From: Marivita sp046591575
GTDB lineage: Bacteria > Pseudomonadota > Alphaproteobacteria > Rhodobacterales > Rhodobacteraceae
Direction: 5' to 3'
Assembly: GCF_046591575.1 (NCBI RefSeq)
Contig: NZ_JBIQWA010000001.1
Span: 124,001-188,000 of the forward strand
DNA: 64,000 nt
Below, in pieces: positions 1 through 8,574 of this stretch (the stretch's first letter is position 1; each line of letters opens with the position of its first letter). The notes beneath the pieces are model-generated. The model searched no databases, was not told where the DNA came from, and was given only the letters and a program-made list of their open reading frames with translations. Both the position numbers and the translations under genes were made by a program.

Positions 1-1142
1 GGGGCTATGTTCAAGGACACACCATCCAAAGCGGCAATATCGGGCCGACTGGGATAGGCGAAATGCACGTCATCAAACGTAATCTCTCCGCGCACTGGAT
101 CTGGCAGGACAACCGCCAATTCGGGGTCATTCACCGTGTCCTGCGTGTTCAACAGTTCGACCAATCGTTCTGTTGCACCAGCCGCCCGCTGCAATTCCCC
201 GAAAATTTCCGACAACGCGGCAACCGCCCCCGCCACCATAACCGAATAGATCACAAACTGAACCAGAGCACCGACGCTCATCATATCATTGCGAACGTCC
301 GTTGCACCGATCCAGAGAACGCCGACAATCCCTGTGAACACAAGAAAGATCACAATTGCGGTCATCTGGGCGCGGGTCCAGATGCGCCGCCGCGCGGCAT
401 CAAAGCTTTTCTCGGTCACGTCCGAAAACGCATTTCGCGAGATGTCTTCATGTGTAAACGCCTGCACCGTCTGGACAGAGAGCAACGCCTCTGACGCGTT
501 CCCGGAGGACGCGGCAATCCAATCCTGGTTTTCCCGACTGAGTTTGCGCATCTTGCGGCCAAGCACGAGGATCGGCACCACAACCGCAGGCACAATCAGC
601 AGAACCATCGCGGTCAATTTCGGTGATGTGAAAAGCATCAACACCATACCACCGATAAAGATCAGCACATTGCGCAACGCGATAGAGATGGATGAGCCGA
701 TAACACTAAGGATGAGCGTTGTGTCTGTCGTAATCCGGCTTAAGACCTCGCCAGTCATCACGCGTTCAAAAAAGGTGGGGCTTAGTCCGATCACCCTGTC
801 GAACACGGCTTTGCGGATATCCGCAACGACCCGTTCGCCAAGCCGCGTCACCAGCGCGTAGCGCAGCGCGGTTCCGATGGCCAAAAGGGCAGCAATTCCC
901 AAGGCCGCCGCAAAGTACTGATTGAGAAGGGCGTCTTCTTTGGTGTCAAAATTGTCCACCACCCGACGCACAGCCATCGGAAGGATCAACGACACCGCCG
1001 CTGTCGCGGACAGCGCAAACAATGCTGCGAACATCAGCTTGCGATAGGGTGCAACGAACGGCCAAAGTGCGGCCAAAGATCCCAATTTCTTTGACTTCGC
1101 CCGTTCTTCTTTCTTCACCGGGGCTGATTGTGTCTCGGCCAT
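1..1142 (-). CDS. ABC exporter, fused permease and ATPase (3' end cut by window)
   Basis: This is an MsbA/LmrA-type exporter half-transporter; its substrate cannot be told from sequence. About 380 residues are visible with no stop before base 1. They cover a charged N-terminus rich in Lys and Glu, the six-helix membrane domain and the first strands of the nucleotide-binding domain (EITFDDVHFAYPSRPD, the A-loop region). The window ends before Walker A. I chose the ATG at 1142 because AGGATGAG lies just upstream; an in-frame ATG at 1148 has the AGG right against it. The gene runs away from the neighbouring tRNA. The family call is firm, the transported compound is unknown. Confidence 0.9.
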   Translation of the reverse strand, partial: MAETQSAPVKKEERAKSKKLGSLAALWPFVAPYRKLMFAALFALSATAAVSLILPMAVRRVVDNFDTKEDALLNQYFAAALGIAALLAIGTALRYALVTRLGERVVADIRKAVFDRVIGLSPTFFERVMTGEVLSRITTDTTLILSVIGSSISIALRNVLIFIGGMVLMLFTSPKLTAMVLLIVPAVVVPILVLGRKMRKLSRENQDWIAASSGNASEALLSVQTVQAFTHEDISRNAFSDVTEKSFDAARRRIWTRAQMTAIVIFLVFTGIVGVLWIGATDVRNDMMSVGALVQFVIYSVMVAGAVAALSEIFGELQRAAGATERLVELLNTQDTVNDPELAVVLPDPVRGEITFDDVHFAYPSRPDIAALDGVSLNIA

Positions 1143-1274
1143 GCTCATCCTGTGATTTGATTGGCCGCTGTTAAACATTGGGCCACCCATAGGGGTCAAG
1201 TCGAACCCAACGCCAAGGCCGATTTGCCGCGCCGGGCTGTTGCAGGTCATATGCTGGATATTGGCAAGAAAGTC

Positions 1275-1348
1275 TGGAGCGGGCGGCGGGAATCGAACCC
1301 GCGTCATTAGCTTGGAAGGCTAAGGTCTTACCACTACACAACGCCCGC
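1275..1348 (-). tRNA. tRNA-Gly (anticodon UCC)
   Basis: The minus strand folds as a 74-nt cloverleaf. It has acceptor stem GCGGGCG/CGCCCGC, anticodon loop CTTCCAA on a TTAGC/GCTAA stem, T-arm GCGGGTTCGATTCCCGC, discriminator U and an encoded CCA. Anticodon UCC reads GGA/GGG glycine codons. U73 is normal for bacterial tRNA-Gly. Confidence 0.95.
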
Positions 1349-1360
1349 TCAACGGTATTC

Positions 1361-1389
1361 GACCTATGACATGGCGGTTCCGAGGTCAA
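1361..1389 (-). promoter_or_regulatory. Candidate promoter of tRNA-Gly
   Basis: On the minus strand TTGACC (1389-1384) is followed after 17 nt by TAGGTC (1366-1361), which ends 12 nt before the tRNA 5' end. The -35 is strong and the -10 weak. The rest of 1390-1629, up to the next gene, shows nothing I can name. Confidence 0.4.
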
Positions 1390-1629
1390 GCATCTGGAGG
1401 CGGCGGTCGGAAAAAATTCTCTTGCCAGATTGGTTCGAAAGTTGGCGGCACATCGTCCTTTGCTGCGTCACATTTGGCGAGCGGGCCTGAAATTTGGTAA
1501 ATCCTTGGTGAACATGGTTAAAAAACCTCGGTTTGTATTGGACGGGAACATGACACCGTGTTGCAAGTTGATTATGACAACACACGCTTTTACAAAAAAG
1601 CTATTTTATGCGCAGTAGGGGATACCAGC

Positions 1630-2298
1630 ATGGCAGAGTTGACGAGACGGCACTTTATCGCGGGTGCAACACTTTTGTTTTCGGGCCCCATCGCACAAAC
1701 CGCGCAGGCGGCCCCCGTTTCTCGGAGCGACATGTGGTCGACATGGGATTCGCAAGTTGTTCCCGCAGGTTATGATGCTGCAACGTCAAACCCATGGGGC
1801 TTTCACCCCCGATTTCTGCCGACCCGGGTCGAAGCCAATGACGGCCTGATACCGGGCGATATCCACGTCGATGCTGTGGCACGCTATCTTTATCATATCG
1901 AAGAGGGCGGCACGGCGATGCGCTATGGCGTGGCGATTGCACGGGGCAGACTGTATGAAGCAGGCACTTACACCATCAGGCGCAAGGCAAAATGGCCGAT
2001 CTGGACGCCAACCGCCAATATGGTGCGGCGTGAACCGGAACGCTATGAGCAATACGCTGATGGTGTAGATGGCGGCCCGAACAATCCGCTGGGGTCACGC
2101 GCCTTTTATCTGTATGTCGGCAATCGCGATACGTATCTGCGCATCCACGGCACGCCAGAGCCCAGATCCATCGGCGGCAGAGCCAGCTCTGGTTGTGTGC
2201 GCATGGTTATGGCGCACATTATTGATCTGTACGATTCTGTGCAAACCGGCTCGACCGCAGTTCTGTATCCGGCTGAAGATTCTCTCGCCCGAAGCTAA
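1630..2298 (+). CDS. Tat-exported L,D-transpeptidase (YkuD family)
   Basis: This is a predicted periplasmic L,D-transpeptidase (ErfK/YbiS type) that makes 3-3 peptidoglycan cross-links or attaches proteins to peptidoglycan. The 222-residue protein starts with a twin-arginine signal (TRRHFIAGATLLF) and an Ala-rich cleavage region. The catalytic motif near residue 180 reads HGTPEP, then SSGCVRM, giving the active-site His and Cys. The ATG at 1630 is preceded by AGGGG; an upstream in-frame extension from 1558 would bury the Tat signal and is rejected. It is a single gene, converging with the lipoprotein gene. Family confidence is high; the exact cross-linking role is not readable. Confidence 0.9.
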   Translation: MAELTRRHFIAGATLLFSGPIAQTAQAAPVSRSDMWSTWDSQVVPAGYDAATSNPWGFHPRFLPTRVEANDGLIPGDIHVDAVARYLYHIEEGGTAMRYGVAIARGRLYEAGTYTIRRKAKWPIWTPTANMVRREPERYEQYADGVDGGPNNPLGSRAFYLYVGNRDTYLRIHGTPEPRSIGGRASSGCVRMVMAHIIDLYDSVQTGSTAVLYPAEDSLARS

Positions 2299-2300
2299 GG

Positions 2301-2327
2301 CAAAAAGGTCCGCCATCTGGCGGACCT
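2301..2327 (-). terminator. Rho-independent terminator of the lipoprotein gene
   Basis: A perfect 9-bp stem AGGTCCGCC/GGCGGACCT with loop ATCT (2306-2327) is followed on the minus strand by TTTTT (2305-2301). On the plus strand there is no T-run, so it serves mainly the minus-strand gene. Confidence 0.85.
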
Positions 2328-2347
2328 CATGCGCACATCCGCCCGGA

Positions 2348-2629
2348 TCAGATTTCAGGCTGTCGCGCGCAGATTGGATTTCCACCAACAGTGCGCAAAG
2401 GCAGCCATGTTGTTTCCACCGGGCCGGTGTAGCGATACCAATAGCACCCATCTGCAGGGTCCAATCGTGCGGCCCCAAGGTTTTGATTGGGTGCCGCAAT
2501 GGCCAGCACTTGCTCTGGCAATGGCGAGAAAGACATCGATTGTCCGGCAGATCCGGTTGATCCCGGCTGTGTTTCACAGCCCGCCAGCCCCATTATCAAG
2601 CCCAACGCGACAAGTCTGATCGTAGTCAT
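2348..2629 (-). CDS. Small putative lipoprotein
   Basis: This 93-residue protein has a short basic N-terminus, a hydrophobic stretch and a lipobox (LAGC, Cys at residue 18), so it should be lipid-anchored at the cell envelope. The mature part is hydrophilic with several aromatic residues (GCYWYRYTGP) and two further cysteines. I do not recognise a functional domain. It is followed by its own terminator and stands alone. Function is unknown. Confidence 0.7.
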   Translation of the reverse strand: MTTIRLVALGLIMGLAGCETQPGSTGSAGQSMSFSPLPEQVLAIAAPNQNLGAARLDPADGCYWYRYTGPVETTWLPLRTVGGNPICARQPEI

Positions 2630-2644
2630 ATTTCTGTACCCAAT

Positions 2645-2683
2645 ACCGTGTTATTTTGAATAGCTTATACCGCAAAACACGGT
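2645..2683. repeat. Inverted repeat ACCGTGTT/AACACGGT
   Basis: Two perfect 8-bp arms are separated by 23 nt in the AT-rich gap 2630-2854, just upstream of the lipoprotein start. It may be an operator or part of the promoter region. The remainder of the gap, downstream of the aminotransferase, holds only a weak 5-bp hairpin (AACGC/GCGTT) near 2750-2765. Confidence 0.35.
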
Positions 2684-2854
2684 CTTGCAGCCGGATAAAG
2701 CTGTTTTGCGAAAGACAGGCTTTGATGTATGCAAAACTGCAAAATACCGCAACGCTATTGCGTTTTCCTTAAAGTGATTTGTTCCCTAAAGCTCAATGCG
2801 CCGCGTTATACAGCCAGATTGGCGTATGTAAGCATCAAACCGATCAAGGGATGC

Positions 2855-4222
2855 CTAAACCGCCATCTCTGCTGCAAAACCTTCGAGGCTTTTTTCAACC
2901 ACATTCAAAACGTCCGATATCTCTTTCGAGGTGATGATAAGTGGCGGGCAAAACGCCATGGCGTCCATCATATTCCGCGACACAAGACCGTTTTTGAGGA
3001 AATGCTTGTTCATCAACGCGCCCAACTGTCCGGGCTTGAAGTCATCCGCGCGACCATTTGGCGCGATGATTTCAAGCGCTGCAATCAGGCCGATCCCGCG
3101 CGCTTCGCCAACCAGCGGATGATCGACAAACTTGGCAAGACCCGCTTGCAATTCGGCCCCGCGCTCGGCTGCGTTGATGACCAAATCGCGCTCTTGAATG
3201 ATTTTTAGGTTCTCCAACGCCACCGCTGCACCAACAGGATGCGCCCCGGCGGTGTACCCGTGGCCCAGAACGCCGATCCGCCCGGATTCGTCTGCGATCG
3301 GGGCATAGACATCCTCGGTCATCATGAAGGCCGAAAACGGGAAATAGGACGATGTGATCTGCTTGGACATGGTGATAATGTCGGGCTTTATGCCAAAGGT
3401 CTCAGACCCGAACATCCTGCCGGTTCGACCAAATCCGCAAATGACCTCGTCCGCGATCAGCAGGATATCATATTTCCCAAGCACCGCCTGTATTTTCTGC
3501 CAATAGGTGTTGGGCGGCACAACAACGCCGCCCGCCCCCATGACAGGTTCCGCAATAAAGGCGGCAATTGTATCTGGCCCTTCAGCCTGGATCATCGCGT
3601 CAAGATCTTCGGCGCAGCGGGTCGCGAACTCTTCTTCGCTCTCGCCCTCTTGCCCTTCACGCCAATAATGCGGGCAGGTGGTGTGCAGCACGCCATCAAT
3701 CGGCAGGTCGAAGGATTTGTGATTATACGGCAACCCCGTCATCGAGGCCGATGCAATGGTCACGCCATGATAGCCGCGAATCCGCGAGATCACCTTTTTC
3801 TTTTCCGGCTTGCCCAGCGCGTTCGACCGGTACCAGATCATCTTGAGGATCGTGTCATTCGCCTCGGACCCGGAATTGGTAAAAAACACCTTGCTCATCG
3901 GAACGGGGGCCAGTTCGATCAGCTTTTCGGCAAGATCAATCGCGGGCCCATGTGACCGGTGGGCAAAGTTGTGGTAATATGGCAGCCTCTGCATCTGCGT
4001 TGTTGCCGCGTTGATAAGACGCTTTTCGTTAAACCCGACAGCAACCGACCACAGCCCCGCCATCCCCTCGATATAGCGGTTGCCTGCGGTGTCGAACACA
4101 TACACGCCCTCGCCCCGATCCATGATCATCGGGCCTTGTTCCTCGTGAATGCGCGCATTCGTGTAGCCGTGGAAGTGATAAGCGATGTCGCGGGCTTCGT
4201 CGGAATTGGGGCGCAGGTCCAT
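2855..4222 (-). CDS. Class III (omega) aminotransferase
   Basis: This is a PLP-dependent fold-type I aminotransferase of the omega-amino-acid/polyamine group, about 455 residues, the usual family length. Visible motifs are GMAGLWSVAVG, the phosphate-binding region FFTNSGSEAND, LLIADEVICGFGRTG, and the PLP lysine in MSKQITSSY. The ATG at 4222 has AAAGAGG five bases upstream and is preferred over a GTG at 4237. It is transcribed divergently from a GntR regulator with a strong inverted repeat between them. Next to a peptide-type importer and a deacetylase-fold enzyme, an amine or beta/omega-amino acid substrate is likely, but it is not proven. General annotation pipelines often call this group aspartate aminotransferase family. 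Confidence 0.88.
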   Translation of the reverse strand: MDLRPNSDEARDIAYHFHGYTNARIHEEQGPMIMDRGEGVYVFDTAGNRYIEGMAGLWSVAVGFNEKRLINAATTQMQRLPYYHNFAHRSHGPAIDLAEKLIELAPVPMSKVFFTNSGSEANDTILKMIWYRSNALGKPEKKKVISRIRGYHGVTIASASMTGLPYNHKSFDLPIDGVLHTTCPHYWREGQEGESEEEFATRCAEDLDAMIQAEGPDTIAAFIAEPVMGAGGVVVPPNTYWQKIQAVLGKYDILLIADEVICGFGRTGRMFGSETFGIKPDIITMSKQITSSYFPFSAFMMTEDVYAPIADESGRIGVLGHGYTAGAHPVGAAVALENLKIIQERDLVINAAERGAELQAGLAKFVDHPLVGEARGIGLIAALEIIAPNGRADDFKPGQLGALMNKHFLKNGLVSRNMMDAMAFCPPLIITSKEISDVLNVVEKSLEGFAAEMAV

Positions 4223-4295
4223 GGGGGCCTCTTTCACGAAAAGGAAGGGATCAGTCGCGAAAACGCTAATCGCATATGATCTGGTGTGGCAAGAG

Positions 4296-4320
4296 ATTTT
4301 GATGCATCATACATCAAAAT
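4296..4320. promoter_or_regulatory. 25-bp perfect inverted repeat, candidate GntR operator
   Basis: Arms ATTTTGATG and CATCAAAAT (9 bp each, perfect) flank CATCATA in the divergent gap between the aminotransferase and the GntR gene, 25 nt before the GntR start. Position and symmetry suggest an operator for autoregulation and control of both directions. The binding protein is inferred. Confidence 0.6.
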
Positions 4321-4345
4321 TTTCGTGTGAGAGGTCGCAGGTTCC

Positions 4346-5023
4346 GTGCAATCCATCGGACAAACCCCGCTTGGCCAACAGGTTTATGACCGCATCGCCA
4401 AGGCGCTTTTGACCGGGCAGATGCGCCCGAATGACAAGCTGACCATTCGCGGTCTGGCCGAACAACTGGGCGTGAGTTCGACCCCTGTTCGCGACGCGGT
4501 CAAGCAAATGACACATGACGAAGTGCTTGAGATGCGATCGTCGAAGGACGTGCGCGTGCCGGTGCTGACAGAACGCAGCTATCTTGAAATCCTTGATATC
4601 CGATTGTCTTTGGAAGGGCTGGCGGCAGAACGCGCGGCCGAACAGGCGACCCAGACACAGATCCGCGATTTACAACGTCTGCTTGACCGGAACGACAAAG
4701 CGCTTTCCCGGCGGCACTGGGGTCTGGCCACCGAAGGCAATCAAGAATTTCACCTTGCCCTGAGCACCATCGCCGGCATGCCACATTTACAGAAAATCCT
4801 CCGAGGGCTGTGGTTGCAGATGGGGCCGCTCATCGCCTGCTATTACGACACCGAACCTGCAGGGTTGAACCTGCACCACGCGCAGCTTTTGGATGCCATG
4901 TTACGGCGCGATCCGGATGCGGCGCGACAGGCCATGCAAGCTGATATCGCTTCGGCCAAAGCCGCGATGCTAACGCAAATCGCACAATTGCGCGCACAGC
5001 ATTTTGACGGTGCCGCGGCCTGA
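4346..5023 (+). CDS. GntR-family regulator, FCD (FadR) subfamily
   Basis: This is a DNA-binding repressor or activator of 225 residues. The N-terminal winged helix (about residues 8-75) includes LTIRGLAEQLGVSSTPVRDAV. The all-helical FCD effector domain (about 85-215) includes EILDIRLSLEGLAAERAA and a helix with conserved His (FHLALSTIAGMPHL). FCD domains bind small carboxylates, often with a metal. Translation starts at GTG 4346. It is divergent from the aminotransferase and upstream of the aldolase and importer genes, so it probably controls this catabolic locus. The effector is unknown. Confidence 0.9.
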   Translation: MQSIGQTPLGQQVYDRIAKALLTGQMRPNDKLTIRGLAEQLGVSSTPVRDAVKQMTHDEVLEMRSSKDVRVPVLTERSYLEILDIRLSLEGLAAERAAEQATQTQIRDLQRLLDRNDKALSRRHWGLATEGNQEFHLALSTIAGMPHLQKILRGLWLQMGPLIACYYDTEPAGLNLHHAQLLDAMLRRDPDAARQAMQADIASAKAAMLTQIAQLRAQHFDGAAA

Positions 5024-5061
5024 TGACGTCTGCGTCGCCGCTCACAAAAGAATGCCGTCGG

Positions 5062-5095
5062 CCGGTTTTGAAATTTTCTATTTCCTGCAAACCGG
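5062..5095. repeat. Inverted repeat CCGGTTT/AAACCGG in the GntR-aldolase gap
   Basis: Seven-bp perfect arms with a 20-nt AT-rich centre lie in the 148-nt gap 5024-5171. It could end GntR transcription or be an operator for the aldolase operon. No T-run follows, so a terminator is only a weak reading. Confidence 0.3.
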
Positions 5096-5171
5096 AACCG
5101 TTGTTAGGCTTTCCAGACGGTGCGCGACACAGGACCGCCAGATCGGTAAGGTTTCAGAGGGGTAAAAACGT

Positions 5172-5936
5172 ATGAAACATGATTCAATCGACAGCGTTCC
5201 AACCCAGAGGTTACATCTGGCCGCCGCGTACAGGCTTGTCGCGCATTTCGGGCTGGATGATAGTATTTTCACGCATATTTCGGCCCGTGCGCCCAAAGAC
5301 GAAGCAGAGCACGGGTTTCTCATCAACCCATTTGGGCTGCGGTTTGACGAAGTGACCGCGTCCAACCTCGTGGCGGTTGATCTGGATGGCAACATTATCC
5401 GCGATGACTACGGTCAAGGCATCAACGCCGCCGGTTTCACCATTCACAGCGCGGTGCATGCCGCCCGCCCCGACATTGATTGCGTGCTGCACACCCACAC
5501 GGTTGCCGGTGTCGCCGTGGCGTCGATGCGCGACGGAATCTTGCCTCTGAACCAATGGTCGATGCAGTTTTACAATCGTGTCGCGTTTCACGATTACGAA
5601 GGCATCGCGCTTGATCTGGCAGAGCGCGAACGCCTTGTTGGCGATCTGGGCGACGCCAAGGTGATGATCCTGCGCAACCACGGGCTTTTGACCTGCGGCG
5701 GAACCGTGGGTGAGGCGTTTACCCTGATGTATAACCTCGAACGCACCTGCAAGGCGCAGGTTGCGCTGATGTCCTCGGGAGCAGAGTTGAACCACGTGTC
5801 CAATGACCTCGCCGAATTTACGGCGCAGCAATATGACGACGCCACCAAAGAGCGCGGCAATCCCGCCGTGCCCGACCCCGAGTGGGAGGCGTATCTGCGC
5901 CTTGCGCTCAAGCTCTATCCGGACCTGTCACAATAA
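5172..5936 (+). CDS. Class II aldolase/adducin family protein
   Basis: This 254-residue protein has the class II aldolase/adducin fold, in which zinc-binding histidines support retro-aldol cleavage or decarboxylation. Visible are the zinc-site HTHTVAGVAV and the later RNHGLLTCGG, plus the HFGLDDSIFTHISAR N-terminal signature of the group. SD AGAGGGG precedes ATG 5172. It is the first gene of the plus-strand run that continues with the importer, so it probably acts on a product of the imported compound. The exact substrate is not readable; similar proteins are often annotated only at family level. Confidence 0.85.
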   Translation: MKHDSIDSVPTQRLHLAAAYRLVAHFGLDDSIFTHISARAPKDEAEHGFLINPFGLRFDEVTASNLVAVDLDGNIIRDDYGQGINAAGFTIHSAVHAARPDIDCVLHTHTVAGVAVASMRDGILPLNQWSMQFYNRVAFHDYEGIALDLAERERLVGDLGDAKVMILRNHGLLTCGGTVGEAFTLMYNLERTCKAQVALMSSGAELNHVSNDLAEFTAQQYDDATKERGNPAVPDPEWEAYLRLALKLYPDLSQ

Positions 5937-5978
5937 GGCGGGCTGGATGTTTCACCTCCACCAACAGGGAGACCTTGT

Positions 5979-7535
5979 ATGAAAGCCTTTAAGATCATGA
6001 CAACAGTTGCCGCCATGACGCTGGCCTCGGCCCTTGCCGCCGAAGAGCCGGTTTCAGGCGGCACACTCAACGCTGTTATCCAGCCCGAACCCCCCGGTTT
6101 GATGCTTGGCCTGATCCAGAACGGCCCAACGCAGATGGTCGCCGGGCAGATCTACGAAAGTCTGTTGCGCTACGACACTGATCTTAACCCGATGCCGTCT
6201 CTCGCGCGGGAATGGGAGGTGTCTGAGGACGGGCTGACCTATACGTTCAAGCTGCATGAGAATGTCCTGTGGCATGATGGTGAGCCGTTCACCTCGGCTG
6301 ATGTGGTGTTCTCGGTCGACACCTTTCTGCGCGAAACACATGCCCGCCTGAGGGCCTCCCTCGTGCATGTTGACAGTATCGAAGCGCCCGATGATCACAC
6401 AGTTGTCTTTAACCTCAAACAACCCTTTGGACCGTTCCTTGGGATTTTTGAAACCGGCACCATGCCGATGATCCCCAAGCACATCTACGAAGGCACGGAC
6501 TTTGCCAACAACCCGGCGAACAACACACCCATTGGCACCGGGCCTTTCAAGTTCCAGGAATGGGAGCGCGGCAGCTATATTCATCTGGTCAAGAACGAAG
6601 ACTATTACATCGACGGCCTGCCCTACCTTGACGAAATCTACTATCAGGTGATCCCCGACGCCGCATCGCGCGCTGTCGCATTTGAAACGGGGCGGGTTGA
6701 TCTGTTGCCCGGGGGATCGGTCGAAAACTTCGACATCCCGCGCCTGACGGCGATGGACAACGTTTGCACCACCAACGCCGGTTGGGAGTTCTTTGGCCCC
6801 CATTCTTGGATGTGGATGAACCTGCACGAAGGTCCGATGACCGACAAAAACCTGCGCAAGGCCGTGATGCATGCGCTGGACCGCGAATTTGCGCGGGATG
6901 CGCTTTGGAACGGCAACGGCAACCTTGCCACTGGTCCCGTCAGCTCGGTCACGCGCTTCCATGATGGAAACACGCCGGATATTTCCTATGACCCCGAAAA
7001 GGCAAAGGAGTTCCTTGCCCAGTCTGGCTATGACGGCGAAACCTTGCAAATCCTGCCCCTGCCCTATGGCGAGACATGGCAACGCTGGGCCGAAGCAACA
7101 CGTCAGAACCTTGCCGAAGTCGGCATCAATTCCGAGATCGTCGCAACAGATGTGGCAGGCTGGAACCAACGCACAGGCGATTGGGATTTCGACCTCGCCT
7201 TCACCTACCTTTACCAGTACGGCGATCCGGCCCTCGGCGTGGCGCGAACCTATATTTCAAGCAACATCGCCAAGGGCAGCCCCTGGAACAACGTTGCGGG
7301 CTATGTGAACGAAGAGGTTGACGCACTGTTCGCAGAGGCGGCCATTCAAGCCTCGGACGAAAAGCGCCAGGAGCTGTATACGCAAGCCCAGAATATCATT
7401 GTCGAGGATGTTCCGCTTGCTTGGCTGCTCGAACTTGAGTTCCCGACGATCTACCGTTGCGACCTGAAGAACCCGGTCAGCACAGCAATTGGCGTAAATG
7501 ACGGGCTGCGCGACGCGTGGCTGGTGCAGAACTGA
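5979..7535 (+). CDS. Peptide/nickel-type ABC substrate-binding protein
   Basis: This is a periplasmic binding protein of family 5 (DppA/OppA type), 518 residues. A Sec signal peptide is visible (residues 1 to about 21, ending SALA), without a lipobox Cys. Typical features are GGTLNAVIQPEPPG at the mature N-terminus, WEVSEDGLTYTFKLHENVLWHDGEPFTSADVVFS and PIGTGPFKF. GGGAG lies upstream of the start. It feeds the two permeases and fused ATPase downstream. Family members bind peptides, glycosides, opines or amines; the neighbouring deacetylase and aminotransferase favour an acylated amine or peptide-like ligand here. Confidence 0.93.
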   Translation: MKAFKIMTTVAAMTLASALAAEEPVSGGTLNAVIQPEPPGLMLGLIQNGPTQMVAGQIYESLLRYDTDLNPMPSLAREWEVSEDGLTYTFKLHENVLWHDGEPFTSADVVFSVDTFLRETHARLRASLVHVDSIEAPDDHTVVFNLKQPFGPFLGIFETGTMPMIPKHIYEGTDFANNPANNTPIGTGPFKFQEWERGSYIHLVKNEDYYIDGLPYLDEIYYQVIPDAASRAVAFETGRVDLLPGGSVENFDIPRLTAMDNVCTTNAGWEFFGPHSWMWMNLHEGPMTDKNLRKAVMHALDREFARDALWNGNGNLATGPVSSVTRFHDGNTPDISYDPEKAKEFLAQSGYDGETLQILPLPYGETWQRWAEATRQNLAEVGINSEIVATDVAGWNQRTGDWDFDLAFTYLYQYGDPALGVARTYISSNIAKGSPWNNVAGYVNEEVDALFAEAAIQASDEKRQELYTQAQNIIVEDVPLAWLLELEFPTIYRCDLKNPVSTAIGVNDGLRDAWLVQN

Positions 7536-7545
7536 TCTGATCCTC

Positions 7546-7573
7546 GCCGTCGCGCCTTGAAAGATGCGGCGGC
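7546..7573 (+). other. Stem-loop between binding-protein and permease genes
   Basis: The stem is GCCGTCGC/GCGGCGGC (8 bp, one G-T pair) with a 12-nt loop, 10 nt after the binding-protein stop. There is no T-run. It probably stabilises the upstream mRNA end or partially attenuates reading into the permeases. Confidence 0.6.
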
Positions 7574-7602
7574 ATTTCAACGACAAACCCCAGAGGTAGC
7601 AA

Positions 7603-8574
7603 GTGCTTGGCTTTATCGCAGCGCGGCTTGTGAAGGCCGTTTTCATATTGCTGGCGATCCTCGTGCTGAATTTCGTGCTGATCCACGCAGCCCCCGGCGA
7701 TCCGGCGGCGGTTATGGCGGGCGAGGCAGGCGCGGCGGACGAGAAGTTTCTGCAAGACCTGCGCGAACGATTTGGTCTGGACCAGCCATTTCATGTGCAG
7801 TTGTTCAATTACATGAAAGGTGCGGTGCAGCTTGATCTGGGCTTTTCCTACCGCCAGCAAATGCCTGTGGCAGACCTGATCTGGGATCGCTTGCCTGCCA
7901 CGCTTTTGCTGACTGCGACCGCCTTTGTCATCTCGATCATCATCGGTGTTGCTGCAGGCGTGCTGGCCGCTCAGGCGCAAGGAACGTGGTGGGACACGCT
8001 AATCTCGACCTTGGCCCTTTTGTTCTACGCAACACCGCTCTTTTGGGTTGCGCTCATGGCGTCGCTGCTGTTTTCCGTCGTGCTGGGATGGTTGCCCGGT
8101 TTTGGGTACGAAACCATCGGCGCGAATTACACCGGGATTGACCGCGTGCTGGACATCGGCAAACACCTGATCCTGCCCGCGACCACGCTTGGCCTGTTCT
8201 TTACCGCGATCTACATGCGCATGACCCGCGCGTCGATGCTTGAGGTGTCGCGCCTTGATTTTGTGAAAACCGCGCGCGCCAAAGGATTGCGCAATTCGGT
8301 CATCCAGCGCCGCCATGTTCTGCGCAATGCGCTTTTGCCAGTGATCACATTGGCGGGTCTGCAAGCAGGGCAAATCGTGGGCGGTGCGGTCCTGACCGAG
8401 ACCGTTTTTGCATGGCCCGGAATTGGGCGCCTCATGTTCGAAGCCATCAGCCAGCGTGATTACAATGTGATACTTGGCGTGTTTTTCGTGTCTGCGGCGA
8501 TGGTGCTTCTTTTCAACCTGATCACCGATATTCTTTACGGCATCGTTGATCCGCGCATCCGGTTAAAACAATGA
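7603..8574 (+). CDS. Peptide-type ABC permease, DppB family
   Basis: This is an inner-membrane permease subunit of 323 residues with about six transmembrane helices. The first is LVKAVFILLAILVLNFVLIH, followed by the family's periplasmic region PGDPAAVMAGEAGAA. The EAA-type cytoplasmic loop reads DFVKTARAKGLRN. The start is GTG at 7603 with AGAGG upstream. It overlaps the next permease by 4 nt (ATGA), so the two are translationally coupled. Confidence 0.93.
   Translation: MLGFIAARLVKAVFILLAILVLNFVLIHAAPGDPAAVMAGEAGAADEKFLQDLRERFGLDQPFHVQLFNYMKGAVQLDLGFSYRQQMPVADLIWDRLPATLLLTATAFVISIIIGVAAGVLAAQAQGTWWDTLISTLALLFYATPLFWVALMASLLFSVVLGWLPGFGYETIGANYTGIDRVLDIGKHLILPATTLGLFFTAIYMRMTRASMLEVSRLDFVKTARAKGLRNSVIQRRHVLRNALLPVITLAGLQAGQIVGGAVLTETVFAWPGIGRLMFEAISQRDYNVILGVFFVSAAMVLLFNLITDILYGIVDPRIRLKQ

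Noticed and set aside
6054..7169. 371-codon open frame antisense to the peptide-binding protein
   Set aside because: Shadow of a clear family 5 binding protein; no start context or family features.
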